From positions 1-39,675 of the forward strand of contig JAQXFO010000006.1 in NCBI GenBank assembly GCA_029005135.1: a DNA stretch of 39,675 nucleotides. The letters run 5' to 3'. Under the pieces are notes generated by a model that worked only from the letters and a program-made list of their open reading frames with translations, was not told where the DNA came from and did no database searches. The stretch's first letter is position 1, and the number at the start of each line of letters is the position of its first letter. Positions 31,486 to 39,675 of this stretch are shown here, in pieces. The stretch comes from Lachnospiraceae bacterium (lineage in GTDB: Bacteria; Bacillota; Clostridia; Lachnospirales; Lachnospiraceae). Position numbers and translations under genes: made by a program.

Positions 31486-32856
31486 GTGGATTTCAGAAAA
31501 GAAGCGATACAGCAGCGGGAAGCCATGACGGCGGATCTTCAGGGGTGCCTCAGGATTCCCAGTGTCTATGCCTCTGATGACAGCGGACGCCCCTACGGCA
31601 GAGCCGCCGGGGAATGCCTTGATTACATGCTCGAAAAGGCGGCGGCGATGGGCTTTTCCGTGGTCAATATGGACGATCAGCTGGGCTGGTGCGAATGCGG
31701 CGAGGGCCCGGAAATGGCGGCCGTGCTCTGCCACCTTGATGTGGTGCCCGCCGGTGACGGCTGGACGGTGCCGCCCTTTGAGGGGGTCGTGCGGGACGGC
31801 AGAATCTACGGCCGCGGTGCCATGGATGATAAGGGCCCGGCCATAGCCGCCCTGTATGCGATGAAGCTGCTGAGAGACAGCGGGGCACCGATGACGCGGC
31901 GTCTTCGTCTCATTTTCGGCCTTAACGAGGAAACCGGCAGTGCCGATATGAAGTATTACACCGCCCACGGCGGCGAGATACCGGTCATGGGCATCACGCC
32001 GGACGGGGAGTATCCCGTCATCAACGGGGAAAAAGGGCTGATCACTCAGTTCTTCACCACCCGTCCGCTGCAGGAAGGCCCTCTGAGGCTGGTCAGCCTG
32101 ACCGCCGGGACAGCACACAACATCGTGCCGGACAAGGCAGCCGCCTCCATTGAAGCGCCCCCCGCCCTGGCGCGGGAGATCGCGGATAAAGCCGGCGGCA
32201 AGATTCACTGCCGTCTGACTGAAAACGGTGTGATCGTCGAAGCGGAGGGCATCGGCGCCCACGGCGGGACACCCTGGGAAGGAGAAAATGCGGCCGGGCG
32301 CCTGCTCATTTTCCTGAACACGCTGCCTTTTGAAGGCGGCATCGCCGCCGTCATCCGTTTTCTGGCGGATAAGGTGGGTATGGAATATGACGGCGCTTCC
32401 CTGGGAATTGCCATGGCTGATGCCGCCTCCGGCGCACTGACAGTCAATATGGGCGTTGTCACCTTTGAGGACGGCCTCCTGACGGTGAAACTCAATTATC
32501 GTTATCCGGTCACCGCCGGTTTCGACGACTGCGGTCCGTCCGTGACGGCGCAGTTCCGGGAGGCGGGCTTCCGGGAGAGCTTCCTGCAGCATAAAGCCAG
32601 TCTTTTTATGCCTGAGGACAGTCCCCTTGTCAGCTGTCTTCTGGAGGTATACAGTGAATATACAGGAGAAAACGCCGAACCGAAATGCATCGGCGGCGGG
32701 ACTTACGCCAAGATGATTCCCAACACCGTCGCCTTCGGCCCCATTTTCCCGGGGGATGACGTACGGGAGCATAAGCCGGATGAGTACATAGAACTGGAAC
32801 GCCTGACAGACAATGCGGCCATTCTCGCCTCGGCGATGTACCGCATGACCTGCTGA
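31486..32856 (+). CDS. pepV: PepV-type M20 metallodipeptidase
   Basis: The 456-residue protein starts at GTG 31486, with GAGGAGGTG about 6 bases upstream. It has M20 metallopeptidase features: His83 and Asp85 in CHLDVVPAGDGW, bridging Asp114 in RGAMDDKGP, and catalytic Glu148-Glu149 in NEETGS. A late GGGTYAKMIPNTVAFGP block is typical of PepV/dipeptidase family proteins. It likely cuts dipeptides in the cytoplasm with two zinc ions. Its position next to a dipeptide epimerase suggests that L-Ala-L-Glu or similar products are its substrate. General dipeptide use is also possible. Confidence 0.88.
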   Translation: MDFRKEAIQQREAMTADLQGCLRIPSVYASDDSGRPYGRAAGECLDYMLEKAAAMGFSVVNMDDQLGWCECGEGPEMAAVLCHLDVVPAGDGWTVPPFEGVVRDGRIYGRGAMDDKGPAIAALYAMKLLRDSGAPMTRRLRLIFGLNEETGSADMKYYTAHGGEIPVMGITPDGEYPVINGEKGLITQFFTTRPLQEGPLRLVSLTAGTAHNIVPDKAAASIEAPPALAREIADKAGGKIHCRLTENGVIVEAEGIGAHGGTPWEGENAAGRLLIFLNTLPFEGGIAAVIRFLADKVGMEYDGASLGIAMADAASGALTVNMGVVTFEDGLLTVKLNYRYPVTAGFDDCGPSVTAQFREAGFRESFLQHKASLFMPEDSPLVSCLLEVYSEYTGENAEPKCIGGGTYAKMIPNTVAFGPIFPGDDVREHKPDEYIELERLTDNAAILASAMYRMTC

Positions 32857-32875
32857 GCGGGGAAGGAGATAGTAT

Positions 32876-33967
32876 ATGAAGATTACTGATGTCAGACTGG
32901 GAACTCTGTCCGTACCGCTTCGGGTGCCGTTTAAAACAGCTCTCCGATCGGTGTCTTCCGTCGAAGATGTGATCGTGGAGATCATCACCGACACCGGTGC
33001 TGTCGGCTACGGGGAAGCACCGCCCACCGGCGTGATCACCGGCGATACCACCGGGGCGATCATCGGGGCCATCCGCGACCATATCGCGAAGACCATCATC
33101 GGCCGGGATGTGGATGATTTCGAAGATGTTCTCCGGGCGGTTCAGAACTGTGTGCTGCACAATACCAGCGCCAAGGCCGCTGTCGATATGGCTCTCTGGG
33201 ATCTCTACGGCCAGCTTTACAGGATACCGGTCTATAAGCTCCTGGGCGGTGCCAGAAAGCACATCGTGACGGATATCACCATCAGCGTCAACGCTCCGGA
33301 TGAGATGGCCCGGGATGCTGCCGATGCCATCCGCCGCGGCTACGACTGCCTGAAGGTTAAGGTAGGAGCCAATCCGGCTCTCGATGTCGAACGTCTGCAG
33401 GCGATCCGCCGGACTGTCGGGGATAAGGTCGCGATCCGCATCGATGCCAATCAGGCGTGGCAGCCCAAGGAGGCGGTGCGCCTGCTGAATCAGATGCAGG
33501 ATAAGGGGCTGGCCATCGAATTTGTGGAGCAGCCGGTCAAGGCTCATGACATTGAAGGCCTGAAATATGTCACCGAGCGCTCGTATGTGCCGGTTCTGGC
33601 CGACGAAAGCGTTTTCAGTCCCGAGGATGCGGTCAGGATCATGCAGCTGCGGGCTGCGGATTTTGTCAATATCAAGCTCATGAAATGCGGCGGCCTGTAT
33701 CAGGCGCTTCGCATCGTCTCAGCGGCTGAGATTTATGGTGTGGAATGTATGATCGGCTGCATGCTGGAGGCGAAGATCAGCGTCAACGCGGCGGTTCATC
33801 TGGCCTGTGCCCGCCAGATTATCACCAAGATCGATCTGGACGGTCCGGTCCTCTGCTCCGAAGATCCGATCCTCGGCGGCGCCGTTTTTGAGGAGCAGAA
33901 GATTACGGTCTCCGACGAACCGGGACTCGGCATCCACGGTATCGAGGGCCTGCGGTACCTTGATTGA
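32876..33967 (+). CDS. Dipeptide epimerase (L-Ala-D/L-Glu epimerase-like, enolase superfamily)
   Basis: The 363-residue protein is the normal size for the muconate-lactonizing/dipeptide epimerase group. The catalytic KxK pair is Lys160/Lys162 in LKVKVG. Metal ligands lie in RIDANQAW, EFVEQPV and LADESVF, and the second catalytic Lys is in NIKLMKCGG. GCMLEAKISVNAAVHLA closes the barrel. The typical reaction inverts the D-Glu centre of L-Ala-D-Glu released from peptidoglycan, so that ordinary dipeptidases can cut it. It follows the PepV-like gene by 19 bp. The exact dipeptide specificity is not readable from sequence. Confidence 0.88.
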   Translation: MKITDVRLGTLSVPLRVPFKTALRSVSSVEDVIVEIITDTGAVGYGEAPPTGVITGDTTGAIIGAIRDHIAKTIIGRDVDDFEDVLRAVQNCVLHNTSAKAAVDMALWDLYGQLYRIPVYKLLGGARKHIVTDITISVNAPDEMARDAADAIRRGYDCLKVKVGANPALDVERLQAIRRTVGDKVAIRIDANQAWQPKEAVRLLNQMQDKGLAIEFVEQPVKAHDIEGLKYVTERSYVPVLADESVFSPEDAVRIMQLRAADFVNIKLMKCGGLYQALRIVSAAEIYGVECMIGCMLEAKISVNAAVHLACARQIITKIDLDGPVLCSEDPILGGAVFEEQKITVSDEPGLGIHGIEGLRYLD

Positions 33968-34023
33968 CGCCGGCCGGAAATGAAGGAAAAACGATGGCAG
34001 AATGGTACGGCCTTTCTTTTGTG

Positions 34024-34052
34024 TTCACAGAGAAGGGATGCTGTGCTATAAT
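34024..34052 (+). promoter_or_regulatory. Sigma-A promoter of glgC-glgD
   Basis: TTCACA (34024-34029) and a perfect TATAAT (34047-34052) are 17 bp apart. The leader to the glgC ATG is about 100 nt. The ribosome site GGGGTGG is at 34146-34152. Confidence 0.7.
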
Positions 34053-34157
34053 ATGCACAAGAATACGCACGGAAAAGGGTATAACGTTGGCAAATATCAA
34101 CAATATACTAACACCTGGATTGTGCCTATTCAATAAATCAATGAACGGGGTGGTCTA

Positions 34158-35465
34158 ATGATTAAGAAAGAGATGATTGCTATGCTGCTGGCAGGCGGTC
34201 AGGGCAGCCGTTTGGGAGCATTGACGGAAAATGTTGCCAAGCCTGCCGTTTCTTTCGGCGGAAAATATCGCATTATCGATTTTCCGTTGAGCAACTGTAT
34301 TAATTCCGGTGTCGATACGGTCGGCGTTCTGACGCAGTATCAGCCGCTTCGGCTGAACAGCCATATCGGTATCGGTATTCCGTGGGATCTTGACCGCAAT
34401 GTCGGCGGTGTGACGGTTCTGCCGCCGTATGAGAAGATGGCGGGGACGGATTGGTATACCGGTACGGCCAATGCCATCTATCAGAACCTGGAGTACATGA
34501 ATCAGTATAACCCGGATTATGTGCTGATCCTGTCCGGCGATCACATTTACAAAATGGACTACGAGCAGATGCTCGATGCCCACAAGGCCAACAAGGCCGA
34601 TGTGACGATCGCCGTCATGCCGGTACCGATGGAAGAAGCGCCGCGCTTCGGCATCATGGTCACCGACGAGACCGGCCGTATCACTGAATTCCAGGAAAAA
34701 CCGGCGGAGCCGAAGAGCAACCTGGCTTCGATGGGCATCTATATCTTCAGCTGGCCGGTCCTGAGGGATGCGCTGATCAAGCTGAAGGATCAGCCCAAGC
34801 TCGACTTCGGCATGCATGTTATCCCGGATGCGCTGAATACGGGAAAGAGATTGTTTGCCTATAAGTTCAGCGGCTACTGGAAAGACGTCGGCACCCTGTC
34901 CTCATACTGGCAGGCCAATATGGAACTGATCGATATCCTGCCGGAATTCAATCTTTACGAGGAATTCTGGAAGGTTTATACACGCGGCGACTACATTCAG
35001 CCGGATTATATCGCCGCCGATGCGGTGGTCGACCGCTGCATTATCGGCGAAGGTACGGAGATTCGCGGTGAGGTCCGCAACTCCGTCATCGGCCCGGGCG
35101 TCACGATCGAAGAAGGGGCCGTGGTGAACGACTCCATCGTCATGCAGGACAGCGTCATCAAAAAGGGCGCCCGTCTTGACAAGGCGATCGTGGCTCAGAA
35201 CGTGGTGATCGGTGAGAATGCCGTGATCGGTACCGGCGAGTTTGCCGAAAGCACCTACAATAAAAAAGTCTATAATGCCGATCTGGTCACCATCGGAGAG
35301 GACAGCGTCGTGCCGGCCAATGTGACTGTCGGCCGCAACACCGCGATCATCGGTGTTACCGAGGCCGGGGATTATCCTGACGGTATTTTGCCTTCCGGCG
35401 GCGCCATCATCAAAGCCATGACGATTGATGACAAACTCAGCAGTCAGAAAGAAGGTGACAACTGA
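34158..35465 (+). CDS. glgC: Glucose-1-phosphate adenylyltransferase, catalytic subunit GlgC
   Basis: GlgC makes ADP-glucose from glucose 1-phosphate and ATP, the committed step of bacterial glycogen synthesis. The 435-residue protein shows [33 protein letters not shown] (start of the nucleotidyltransferase domain), [23 protein letters not shown] and [21 protein letters not shown]. The C-terminal left-handed beta-helix appears as hexapeptide-like repeats ([19 protein letters not shown] region, about 35085-35140). The stop overlaps the start of glgD by one base, so the subunits are co-translated. In clostridia and bacilli GlgC and GlgD form a hetero-oligomer. No glgA or glgB gene is present in the window. 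Confidence 0.96.
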   Translation: MIKKEMIAMLLAGGQGSRLGALTENVAKPAVSFGGKYRIIDFPLSNCINSGVDTVGVLTQYQPLRLNSHIGIGIPWDLDRNVGGVTVLPPYEKMAGTDWYTGTANAIYQNLEYMNQYNPDYVLILSGDHIYKMDYEQMLDAHKANKADVTIAVMPVPMEEAPRFGIMVTDETGRITEFQEKPAEPKSNLASMGIYIFSWPVLRDALIKLKDQPKLDFGMHVIPDALNTGKRLFAYKFSGYWKDVGTLSSYWQANMELIDILPEFNLYEEFWKVYTRGDYIQPDYIAADAVVDRCIIGEGTEIRGEVRNSVIGPGVTIEEGAVVNDSIVMQDSVIKKGARLDKAIVAQNVVIGENAVIGTGEFAESTYNKKVYNADLVTIGEDSVVPANVTVGRNTAIIGVTEAGDYPDGILPSGGAIIKAMTIDDKLSSQKEGDN

Positions 35466-36580
35466 TGAGAGCAGTAGGGATTATTCTTGCCGGCGGCAAC
35501 AATAACCGCATGAAGGAGATGTCGGCCAAGCGAGCCATCGCGGCCATGCCGGTGGCCGGCTCTTACCGCAGCATTGATTTCGCCCTTTCCAATATGTCCA
35601 ATTCGCGTATTCAGAAGGTGGCGGTTCTGACACAGTTTAATGCCCGTTCCCTCAACGAGCACCTCAGCTCCTCCAAGTGGTGGGATTTCGGGCGCAAGCA
35701 GGGCGGTCTGTTCCTTCTGCCGCCGACGATGACGACAAACAACAGCTTCTGGTATCGCGGCACAGCCGATTCCATGGCACAGAACCTGACCTGGCTCCGC
35801 AAATGTCATGAACCCTATGTGGTTATCGCTTCCGGCGACTGCGTCTACAAGCTGGATTACAATAAGGTCCTGGAAAGCCATATCGCCCGCAAGGCGGATA
35901 TCACCATCGTCTATACCCAGTGCCGCAACGACGATATCACACGTTTCGGCGTTCTGAAGATGAATGAAGACGAACGCGTGGTGGAATTCAGCGAAAAGCC
36001 GATGGTCAGCAGCTCGGATATGATCTCGACCGGCATTTATGTCCTCCGCCGCCGCCTTCTGATCGAGCTTCTGGAAAAGAGCATACTGGAAGACCGTTAT
36101 GATTTCGTTCAGGATATTCTGATTCGATATAAGGATCTTAAGCGGATTTACGGATACAGGCTCGACACTTACTGGAGCAATATCTCCACCGTTGAATCCT
36201 ATTACCGGACTAACATGGATTTCCTGAAGCCTGAAGTCAGGCAGTACTTCTTCCGTGACTATCCGGTTATCTACAGCAAGGTGGATGACAATCCTCCGGC
36301 TAAGTACAACAATCCGTGCTCTGTCCGCAACAGTCTGGTGTCTTCCGGCAGCATCATAAACGGCAGCGTTGAGAATTCTGTTGTTTTCAAAAATGTCTAT
36401 GTCGGCAACGGCTGTGTCATCCGCAATTCCGTTATTCTGAATGATGTTTATATCGGTGATAATACGCTCATTGAAAACTGCATCGTCGAAAGCCGTGACA
36501 CGATCCGGCCCAATTCCCGGCATGTCGGAGAAGATGGCATAAAGATTGTCATCGAGAAAAATGAACGTTATACTATTTAA
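35465..36580 (+). CDS. glgD: Glucose-1-phosphate adenylyltransferase, GlgD subunit
   Basis: The 371-residue protein is a GlgC paralogue with the shorter, altered N-terminal motif [27 protein letters not shown], where GlgC has the GGQGSRL loop. The differences in the pyrophosphorylase loop fit the GlgD type, which usually supports or modulates the catalytic GlgC. The nucleotidyltransferase domain ([19 protein letters not shown]) is followed by a short beta-helix with hexapeptide-like repeats ([26 protein letters not shown]). It starts at ATG 35465 within the TGATG overlap. It is followed by spoVG after 38 bp, which may be on the same transcript. Confidence 0.95.
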   Translation: MRAVGIILAGGNNNRMKEMSAKRAIAAMPVAGSYRSIDFALSNMSNSRIQKVAVLTQFNARSLNEHLSSSKWWDFGRKQGGLFLLPPTMTTNNSFWYRGTADSMAQNLTWLRKCHEPYVVIASGDCVYKLDYNKVLESHIARKADITIVYTQCRNDDITRFGVLKMNEDERVVEFSEKPMVSSSDMISTGIYVLRRRLLIELLEKSILEDRYDFVQDILIRYKDLKRIYGYRLDTYWSNISTVESYYRTNMDFLKPEVRQYFFRDYPVIYSKVDDNPPAKYNNPCSVRNSLVSSGSIINGSVENSVVFKNVYVGNGCVIRNSVILNDVYIGDNTLIENCIVESRDTIRPNSRHVGEDGIKIVIEKNERYTI

Positions 36581-36618
36581 AGCGGCAAAGTTCAAAAAAT
36601 AAGAGGGAAGGAGGCAGG

Positions 36619-36909
36619 ATGAATATCACGGCAGTGAGAGTCCGTAAAGTCGCTAAAGACGGCAAGATGAAGGCAGTAGTCTCCATCACTCTCGATGATG
36701 AATTTGTTATTCATGATATTAAAGTCATCGAAGGTGAAAAGGGCCTGTTCATCGCCATGCCGTCCCGCAAAGCTTCAGACGGCGAGTATCGTGACATCGC
36801 CCATCCGATTAATTCGGAAACGCGCAGCATGATACAGCAGATCGTCTTACAGCGTTATGAAGAAGCTTTGGCCAACGACGACGCAGCGGATGATAGCGAG
36901 GCTTTTTAA
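36619..36909 (+). CDS. spoVG: SpoVG family regulatory protein
   Basis: The 96-residue protein has the standard SpoVG length and motifs: [10 protein letters not shown] at the start, [20 protein letters not shown], and [10 protein letters not shown]. SpoVG proteins are small nucleic-acid-binding regulators, first known for septation and spore cortex formation in Bacillus, and present in many Firmicutes whether or not they sporulate. The ribosome site GGAAGGAGG is strong. The gene follows glgD and ends before a strong terminator. Presence alone does not prove that this organism sporulates. Confidence 0.95.
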   Translation: MNITAVRVRKVAKDGKMKAVVSITLDDEFVIHDIKVIEGEKGLFIAMPSRKASDGEYRDIAHPINSETRSMIQQIVLQRYEEALANDDAADDSEAF

Positions 36910-37024
36910 GTCTCACCTGACTTGCTGAGCGTGCATAACCGAGTGATAACTAGTTGATAACTCGGAGCCGGGCTATTGCTTCCTTACCGGGATTGTTTAT
37001 CAGCCGGGAGTTTACGTAATACAG

Positions 37025-37057
37025 ACAGACCCACAATATCTTGTGGGTCTGTTTTTT
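37025..37057 (+). terminator. Intrinsic terminator after spoVG
   Basis: A 12-bp perfect stem (37025-37036 with 37041-37052) with loop TATC is followed by a T-run. A further inverted repeat, CCGAGT/ACTCGG (36939-36944 with 36960-36965), lies nearer the stop codon. The ~115 bp between the spoVG stop and this stem hold no visible gene. Confidence 0.88.
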
Positions 37058-37102
37058 ATTGCCACAATATTTACGATATTGTTAATAATTGTTAAAAAAG
37101 TC

Positions 37103-37131
37103 TTTCAATATTGAAATAATTGTGATATAAT
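37103..37131 (+). promoter_or_regulatory. Putative promoter of the 3D-domain gene
   Basis: TTTCAA (37103-37108) and a perfect TATAAT (37126-37131) are 17 bp apart. Just upstream TGTTAA is directly repeated with a 10-bp period (37080-37085 and 37090-37095), resembling tandem response-regulator half-sites. The -10 lies so near ATG 37140 that this Met would be almost leaderless, which favours the next start at 37164. Confidence 0.55.
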
Positions 37132-37163
37132 TCACCAATATGAAAGACTATATCTTTGTCAAA

Positions 37164-38318
37164 ATGAAGAAACGGCTGACAGCGGCTGTCATGGCAGCTG
37201 TCCTTTTTGTGCTTTGCTGTGTGAACGTCGAGGCGGATACCCAGTCCGATATCGACAGCGCCAGAAAAGCCCAGAGCGATGCCGAATCGTCACTCACCGA
37301 GACCAATGACCGTCTTGCTTCAATGCGCAGCGAGAAAGATGAACTGGAGGATTATCTGAATGAGCTGAATGCCCGGTTGGATGAACTGTCCGCATCTCTT
37401 GACAGTCTTAACCGGCAGATTGAGGATAAGAATCTTGAGATCGAAATGGCGAAAGCGGCTATCGAGCGCGCCCACAATGATGAGGAAAACCAGCATAACG
37501 ATATGCAGACACGTATCCGCTACATGTACGAAAACAGCAGCGGTTTCGTGGAATCCCTGTTCAGCAGCCGCAGCCTGTCGGACTTCTTGAATCGTGCGGA
37601 TGAAATATCCCAGATTCAAAACTACGACAGGGTGAAGATGGAGGATTACAAGGCGGCTTGTGCTGTTGTTGAACAGAAGGAAGCCGAGCTGGAGGAGGAA
37701 GAGAAAGCGCTGGTGGCGCTGAAGGCGGATGCGGAGGCGCAGTTGGCTGCGGTCCGGGAACTGGCAGATCAGACCGATGCGAAGATCGAGGCCTGTGCCG
37801 GAGCCATCTCGGAAAGCGAAGCGGAAGCCTCGAAGCTCCGTCAGCTGATCGACAGTCAGAAGGCCAAACTGGAATCTCTCCGGGTCAAAGCCGAACAGGA
37901 AGCGGAGGCGCGCCGGGCAGCCGAGGAGGCTGCGGCGAAGGCTGCCGCACTGGCGGCCGAAAATGCCGTTCAGAACGCCGGACAGGGCAGCAGCGGCAAT
38001 ACTCCCGAAGATGCCGGGAACAGCCCGTCGGGCACCAATAGCCGCCTTCTGGGACATTTTATGCTGACAGCCTACTGCAACTGTGCCAAATGCTGCGGCC
38101 GGGCGGGAGCACCGACGGCCAGCGGTGTTATGCCGACGGAATCCCATACCATTGCCATGGGCGGTGTTCCCTTCGGCACCCGGCTGATGATCAACGGTGT
38201 CGTTTATACCGTTGAGGACAGGGGCACACCCTACGGCCATGTCGATATCTATATGGAATCCCACAGTGCCTGTCTGCAGTTCGGCCTGCGGTATGCCGAT
38301 GTCTACATTCTTGAATAA
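37164..38318 (+). CDS. PcsB-like secreted coiled-coil protein with a 3D (lytic transglycosylase-like) domain
   Basis: From ATG 37164 the protein has 384 residues; ATG 37140 (392 residues) is possible but lies within a few bases of the expected transcript start. Residues ~1-24 form a signal peptide ending CVNVEA. Residues ~25-275 are coiled coil of PcsB_CC type with MQTRIRYMYENSS, clearly like the 2360-3634 protein. After a Gly/Ser/Asn linker the last ~95 residues are a 3D domain: FMLTAYCNCAKCCG, PTASGVMP, GTRLMINGVVYTVEDRG, and HVDIYMESHSACLQFG with the conserved acidic residues. Such domains occur in cell-wall lytic enzymes (YabE, YocH and MltA-like fold). It likely cleaves peptidoglycan glycan strands outside the cell. 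Confidence 0.86.
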   Translation: MKKRLTAAVMAAVLFVLCCVNVEADTQSDIDSARKAQSDAESSLTETNDRLASMRSEKDELEDYLNELNARLDELSASLDSLNRQIEDKNLEIEMAKAAIERAHNDEENQHNDMQTRIRYMYENSSGFVESLFSSRSLSDFLNRADEISQIQNYDRVKMEDYKAACAVVEQKEAELEEEEKALVALKADAEAQLAAVRELADQTDAKIEACAGAISESEAEASKLRQLIDSQKAKLESLRVKAEQEAEARRAAEEAAAKAAALAAENAVQNAGQGSSGNTPEDAGNSPSGTNSRLLGHFMLTAYCNCAKCCGRAGAPTASGVMPTESHTIAMGGVPFGTRLMINGVVYTVEDRGTPYGHVDIYMESHSACLQFGLRYADVYILE

Positions 38319-38342
38319 CCGATCACGAGCGGAGGCTTCGCG

Positions 38343-38981
38343 ATGAACAGTCTTTTCTACATCTCGATCCTGGGCACAGTGGCCTTTGCAGTTTCCGGCG
38401 GTATGGTGGCGATTCAGAGCCGGATGGATCTGTTCGGTGTCAATATGCTGGCTCTCACCTGTGCTGTGGGAGGCGGTGCCATCCGCGATATCCTGATCGG
38501 TGAAAGACCGGTGATGTTCCGGGATCCCACCTATGTCGTTATCGCCCTGATCACCGCCAATGTCCTGTTTGTCTTTCTGGCCCTGAAGCACCGCCGTTTT
38601 CCAGCCTCTGTCGTCAATGCCTATGAGAAGATTCTCTTTATCTCAGATTCACTGGGGCTGGCGGCCTTTACCGTCAACGGTGTTGCCATCGGAAAAGACC
38701 AGCCGGACTCCACATTGTTTCTGTGCTGCTTCCTCGGCGTCATCACCGGTATCGGCGGCGGTATCCTGAGGGATATTCTGGCAAGAAAAATGCCCGGCGT
38801 CTTTGTGAAACACATCTATGCCGTGGCTTCTATCATCGGTGCTGTTATCACCGGCGTCCTGTGGCCGGTGTCCTCCGATATCGCGATGATGGCCGGTTTT
38901 GCGGCTGTGGTGATCATCAGGATCTGTGCGGCGGAGGGCCGGTGGAATCTGCCTCATATTGAAGGGATTGAAGGGCCGTGA
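38343..38981 (+). CDS. UPF0126/TRIC-type membrane protein (YadS-like)
   Basis: The 212-residue protein consists of two tandem copies of the UPF0126 three-helix unit. Each carries a glycine-rich GGxxRDxL motif: CAVGGGAIRDILIGERP and GITGIGGGILRDILARKMP-like. The hydrophobic helices and the paired Lys/Arg-Asp motifs match prokaryotic TRIC-type channels; some homologues are described as amino-acid (glycine) transporters. It starts at ATG 38343 after GAGCGGAGG and follows the 3D-domain gene by 24 bp, so the two may be co-transcribed. The transported ion or solute is not known from sequence. Confidence 0.9.
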   Translation: MNSLFYISILGTVAFAVSGGMVAIQSRMDLFGVNMLALTCAVGGGAIRDILIGERPVMFRDPTYVVIALITANVLFVFLALKHRRFPASVVNAYEKILFISDSLGLAAFTVNGVAIGKDQPDSTLFLCCFLGVITGIGGGILRDILARKMPGVFVKHIYAVASIIGAVITGVLWPVSSDIAMMAGFAAVVIIRICAAEGRWNLPHIEGIEGP

Positions 38982-39060
38982 GGTTTCGGTCGTGCCGCCC
39001 TCGGCTCAGGCGGGGAATTGGAAACGAATAGTGTAGAGAGAAAATGCGCGGTGATGGACT

Positions 39061-39192
39061 GCGGTTAACACGTCGCTCTGCTCTTACTTCGCGTCGGTTT
39101 CATTCGCGCAGGCTTACGTCACGATAGTAGCGTTTGTGACGACGCCTGCGCGGAAACTCGCGAAGCAAGGCGGCGCTCCTACCGTTAACCGC
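39061..39192. repeat. Large imperfect palindrome in the 3' intergenic region
   Basis: The left arm begins GCGGTTAAC (39061) and the right arm ends GTTAACCGC (39184-39192). Between them TTCGCG/CGCGAA and GCGCAGGC/GCCTGCGC also pair around a tip that contains CGTCAC/GTGACG. The whole 132-bp element could fold as a long interrupted hairpin. Its right half is also the start of the first 143-bp tandem unit. It resembles a MITE- or REP-like intergenic element; no coding role is seen. Confidence 0.6.
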
Positions 39193-39594
39193 ATGTCCCT
39201 GCCGCGTATTTCTATTCAAGGCGCTATGGTATTCCAAAAGCCCCACCGCCAATGAGCCGTGGGACGGCAGGAGGCCCGGAAGAGGCGCCTGCGCGGTAAC
39301 TTGCGAAGCATGGCGGCGCTCCTACTGTTAACCGCATGTCCATACCGCGTATTTCTGTTCAAGGCACTATGGTATTCCAAAAGCCCCACCGCCGAGGAGC
39401 CGTGGGACGGCAGGAGCCCCGGAAGAGGCGCCTGCGCGGGAACTCGCGAAGCAAGGCAGCGCTCCTGCTGATGATCGCATATCCCTACCGCGTATTTCTG
39501 TTCAAGGCACTATGGTATTCCCGTTATCCCCACCGCCGAGGAGCCGTGGGACGGCAGGAGGCCCGGAAGAGGCGCCTGATGTTATCTCGCGAAA
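39144..39594. repeat. 143-bp tandem repeat, about 3.1 copies
   Basis: The landmark CGCGTATTTCT occurs at 39203, 39346 and 39489, exactly 143 bp apart. The landmark GCCTGCGCGG occurs at 39144, 39287 and 39430. The third unit has a small change (AAAAG replaced by CGTTAT), adding one base, so the next partial unit begins at 39574. Units differ at scattered single bases. Because 143 is not a multiple of three, open frames through it shift from unit to unit and are not believable genes. Each unit contains small palindromes, such as AGGCGCCT and GCCGT/ACGGC. Confidence 0.85.
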
Positions 39595-39611
39595 CATGTT
39601 TTTTTATCTTT

Positions 39612-39643
39612 GAGGGACAACCCGGAGGTTGTCTCTTTTCTTT
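39612..39643 (+). terminator. Terminator-like hairpin after the tandem repeat
   Basis: GAGGGACAACC (39612-39622) pairs with GGTTGTCTCTT (39627-39637) with one G-U pair and loop CGGA, followed by a T-rich run. No gene ends just before it, so it may end a transcript running through the repeat or one from the UPF0126 gene. Confidence 0.65.
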
Positions 39644-39675
39644 TATAAAAGTCTGCCGATAGCCTGCAAAGAAGA

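Noticed and set aside
31456-32994. 512-codon minus-strand open frame opposite the PepV-like gene
   Set aside because: Antisense shadow of a clear M20 peptidase that extends into a neighbouring gene; low-complexity composition.
33964-34158. 64-codon open frame before glgC
   Set aside because: It covers the glgC promoter and overlaps the epimerase gene end; no ribosome site and no family resemblance.
39259-39662. Open frames of 70 and 108 codons in the tandem repeat
   Set aside because: They follow a 143-bp repeat whose period is not a multiple of three, so the same DNA is read in different frames; no ribosome site or family features.

Overview
The window looks like a chromosomal segment of a Gram-positive Firmicute of the class Clostridia, probably Lachnospiraceae or a close relative. 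Supporting signs are a SpoVG homologue, a split glgC/glgD pair, DnaD and DnaC-type helicase-loader proteins, a CIRCE operator in front of clpB, strong AGGAGG ribosome sites, sigma-A type promoters, and several cell-wall hydrolases with Gram-positive signal peptides. The DNA is moderately GC-rich by eye. No rRNA, tRNA, CRISPR array, transposase or phage gene was seen.

Layout. 1-3634: cell-surface genes, namely the 3' part of a lectin/repeat/NlpC-P60 hydrolase cut by the window edge, a BMP/PnrA-type lipoprotein and a PcsB-like coiled-coil NlpC/P60 hydrolase. 3758-8684: a D-lactate-dehydrogenase-like gene overlapping two small flavodoxin-fold genes, then DAHP synthase, a short SerA-type dehydrogenase with its own promoter and terminator, and a LOG-family phosphoribohydrolase. 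8714-11499: clpB with CIRCE, promoter and terminator.

11565-23630 is the most distinctive part. It is a co-directional catabolic cluster holding an IolD-like TPP enzyme, a zinc alcohol dehydrogenase, a two-gene molybdenum hydroxylase (FAD subunit plus an Fe-S/Moco fusion resembling E. coli XdhD), a split transketolase, an RpiB/LacAB-like isomerase, an IclR regulator and a DASS-type carboxylate transporter. I know of no described pathway with exactly this gene set. The parts suggest uptake of an anionic, polyhydroxylated or cyclic compound, its oxidation, C-C cleavage by TPP enzymes, and entry into the pentose phosphate pool.

23737-28541 is on the minus strand: a dnaD-like/dnaC-like/prs operon and, upstream of it, murC. 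The two are separated by a palindrome and direct repeats built on a DnaA-box-like 9-mer. 28786-29976 is a DUF819 membrane protein. 30076-33967 is a probable cytoplasmic peptide-salvage operon (transglutaminase-like protein, PepV-type dipeptidase, dipeptide epimerase), fitting recycling of cell-wall peptides.

34158-36909 holds glgC-glgD (ADP-glucose synthesis for glycogen) and spoVG. 37164-38981 holds a second PcsB-like coiled-coil protein, this time with a 3D catalytic domain, and a UPF0126/TRIC-type membrane protein. The last 690 bases have no credible gene; they carry a large imperfect palindrome, a 143-bp tandem repeat of about three copies, and a terminator-like hairpin.
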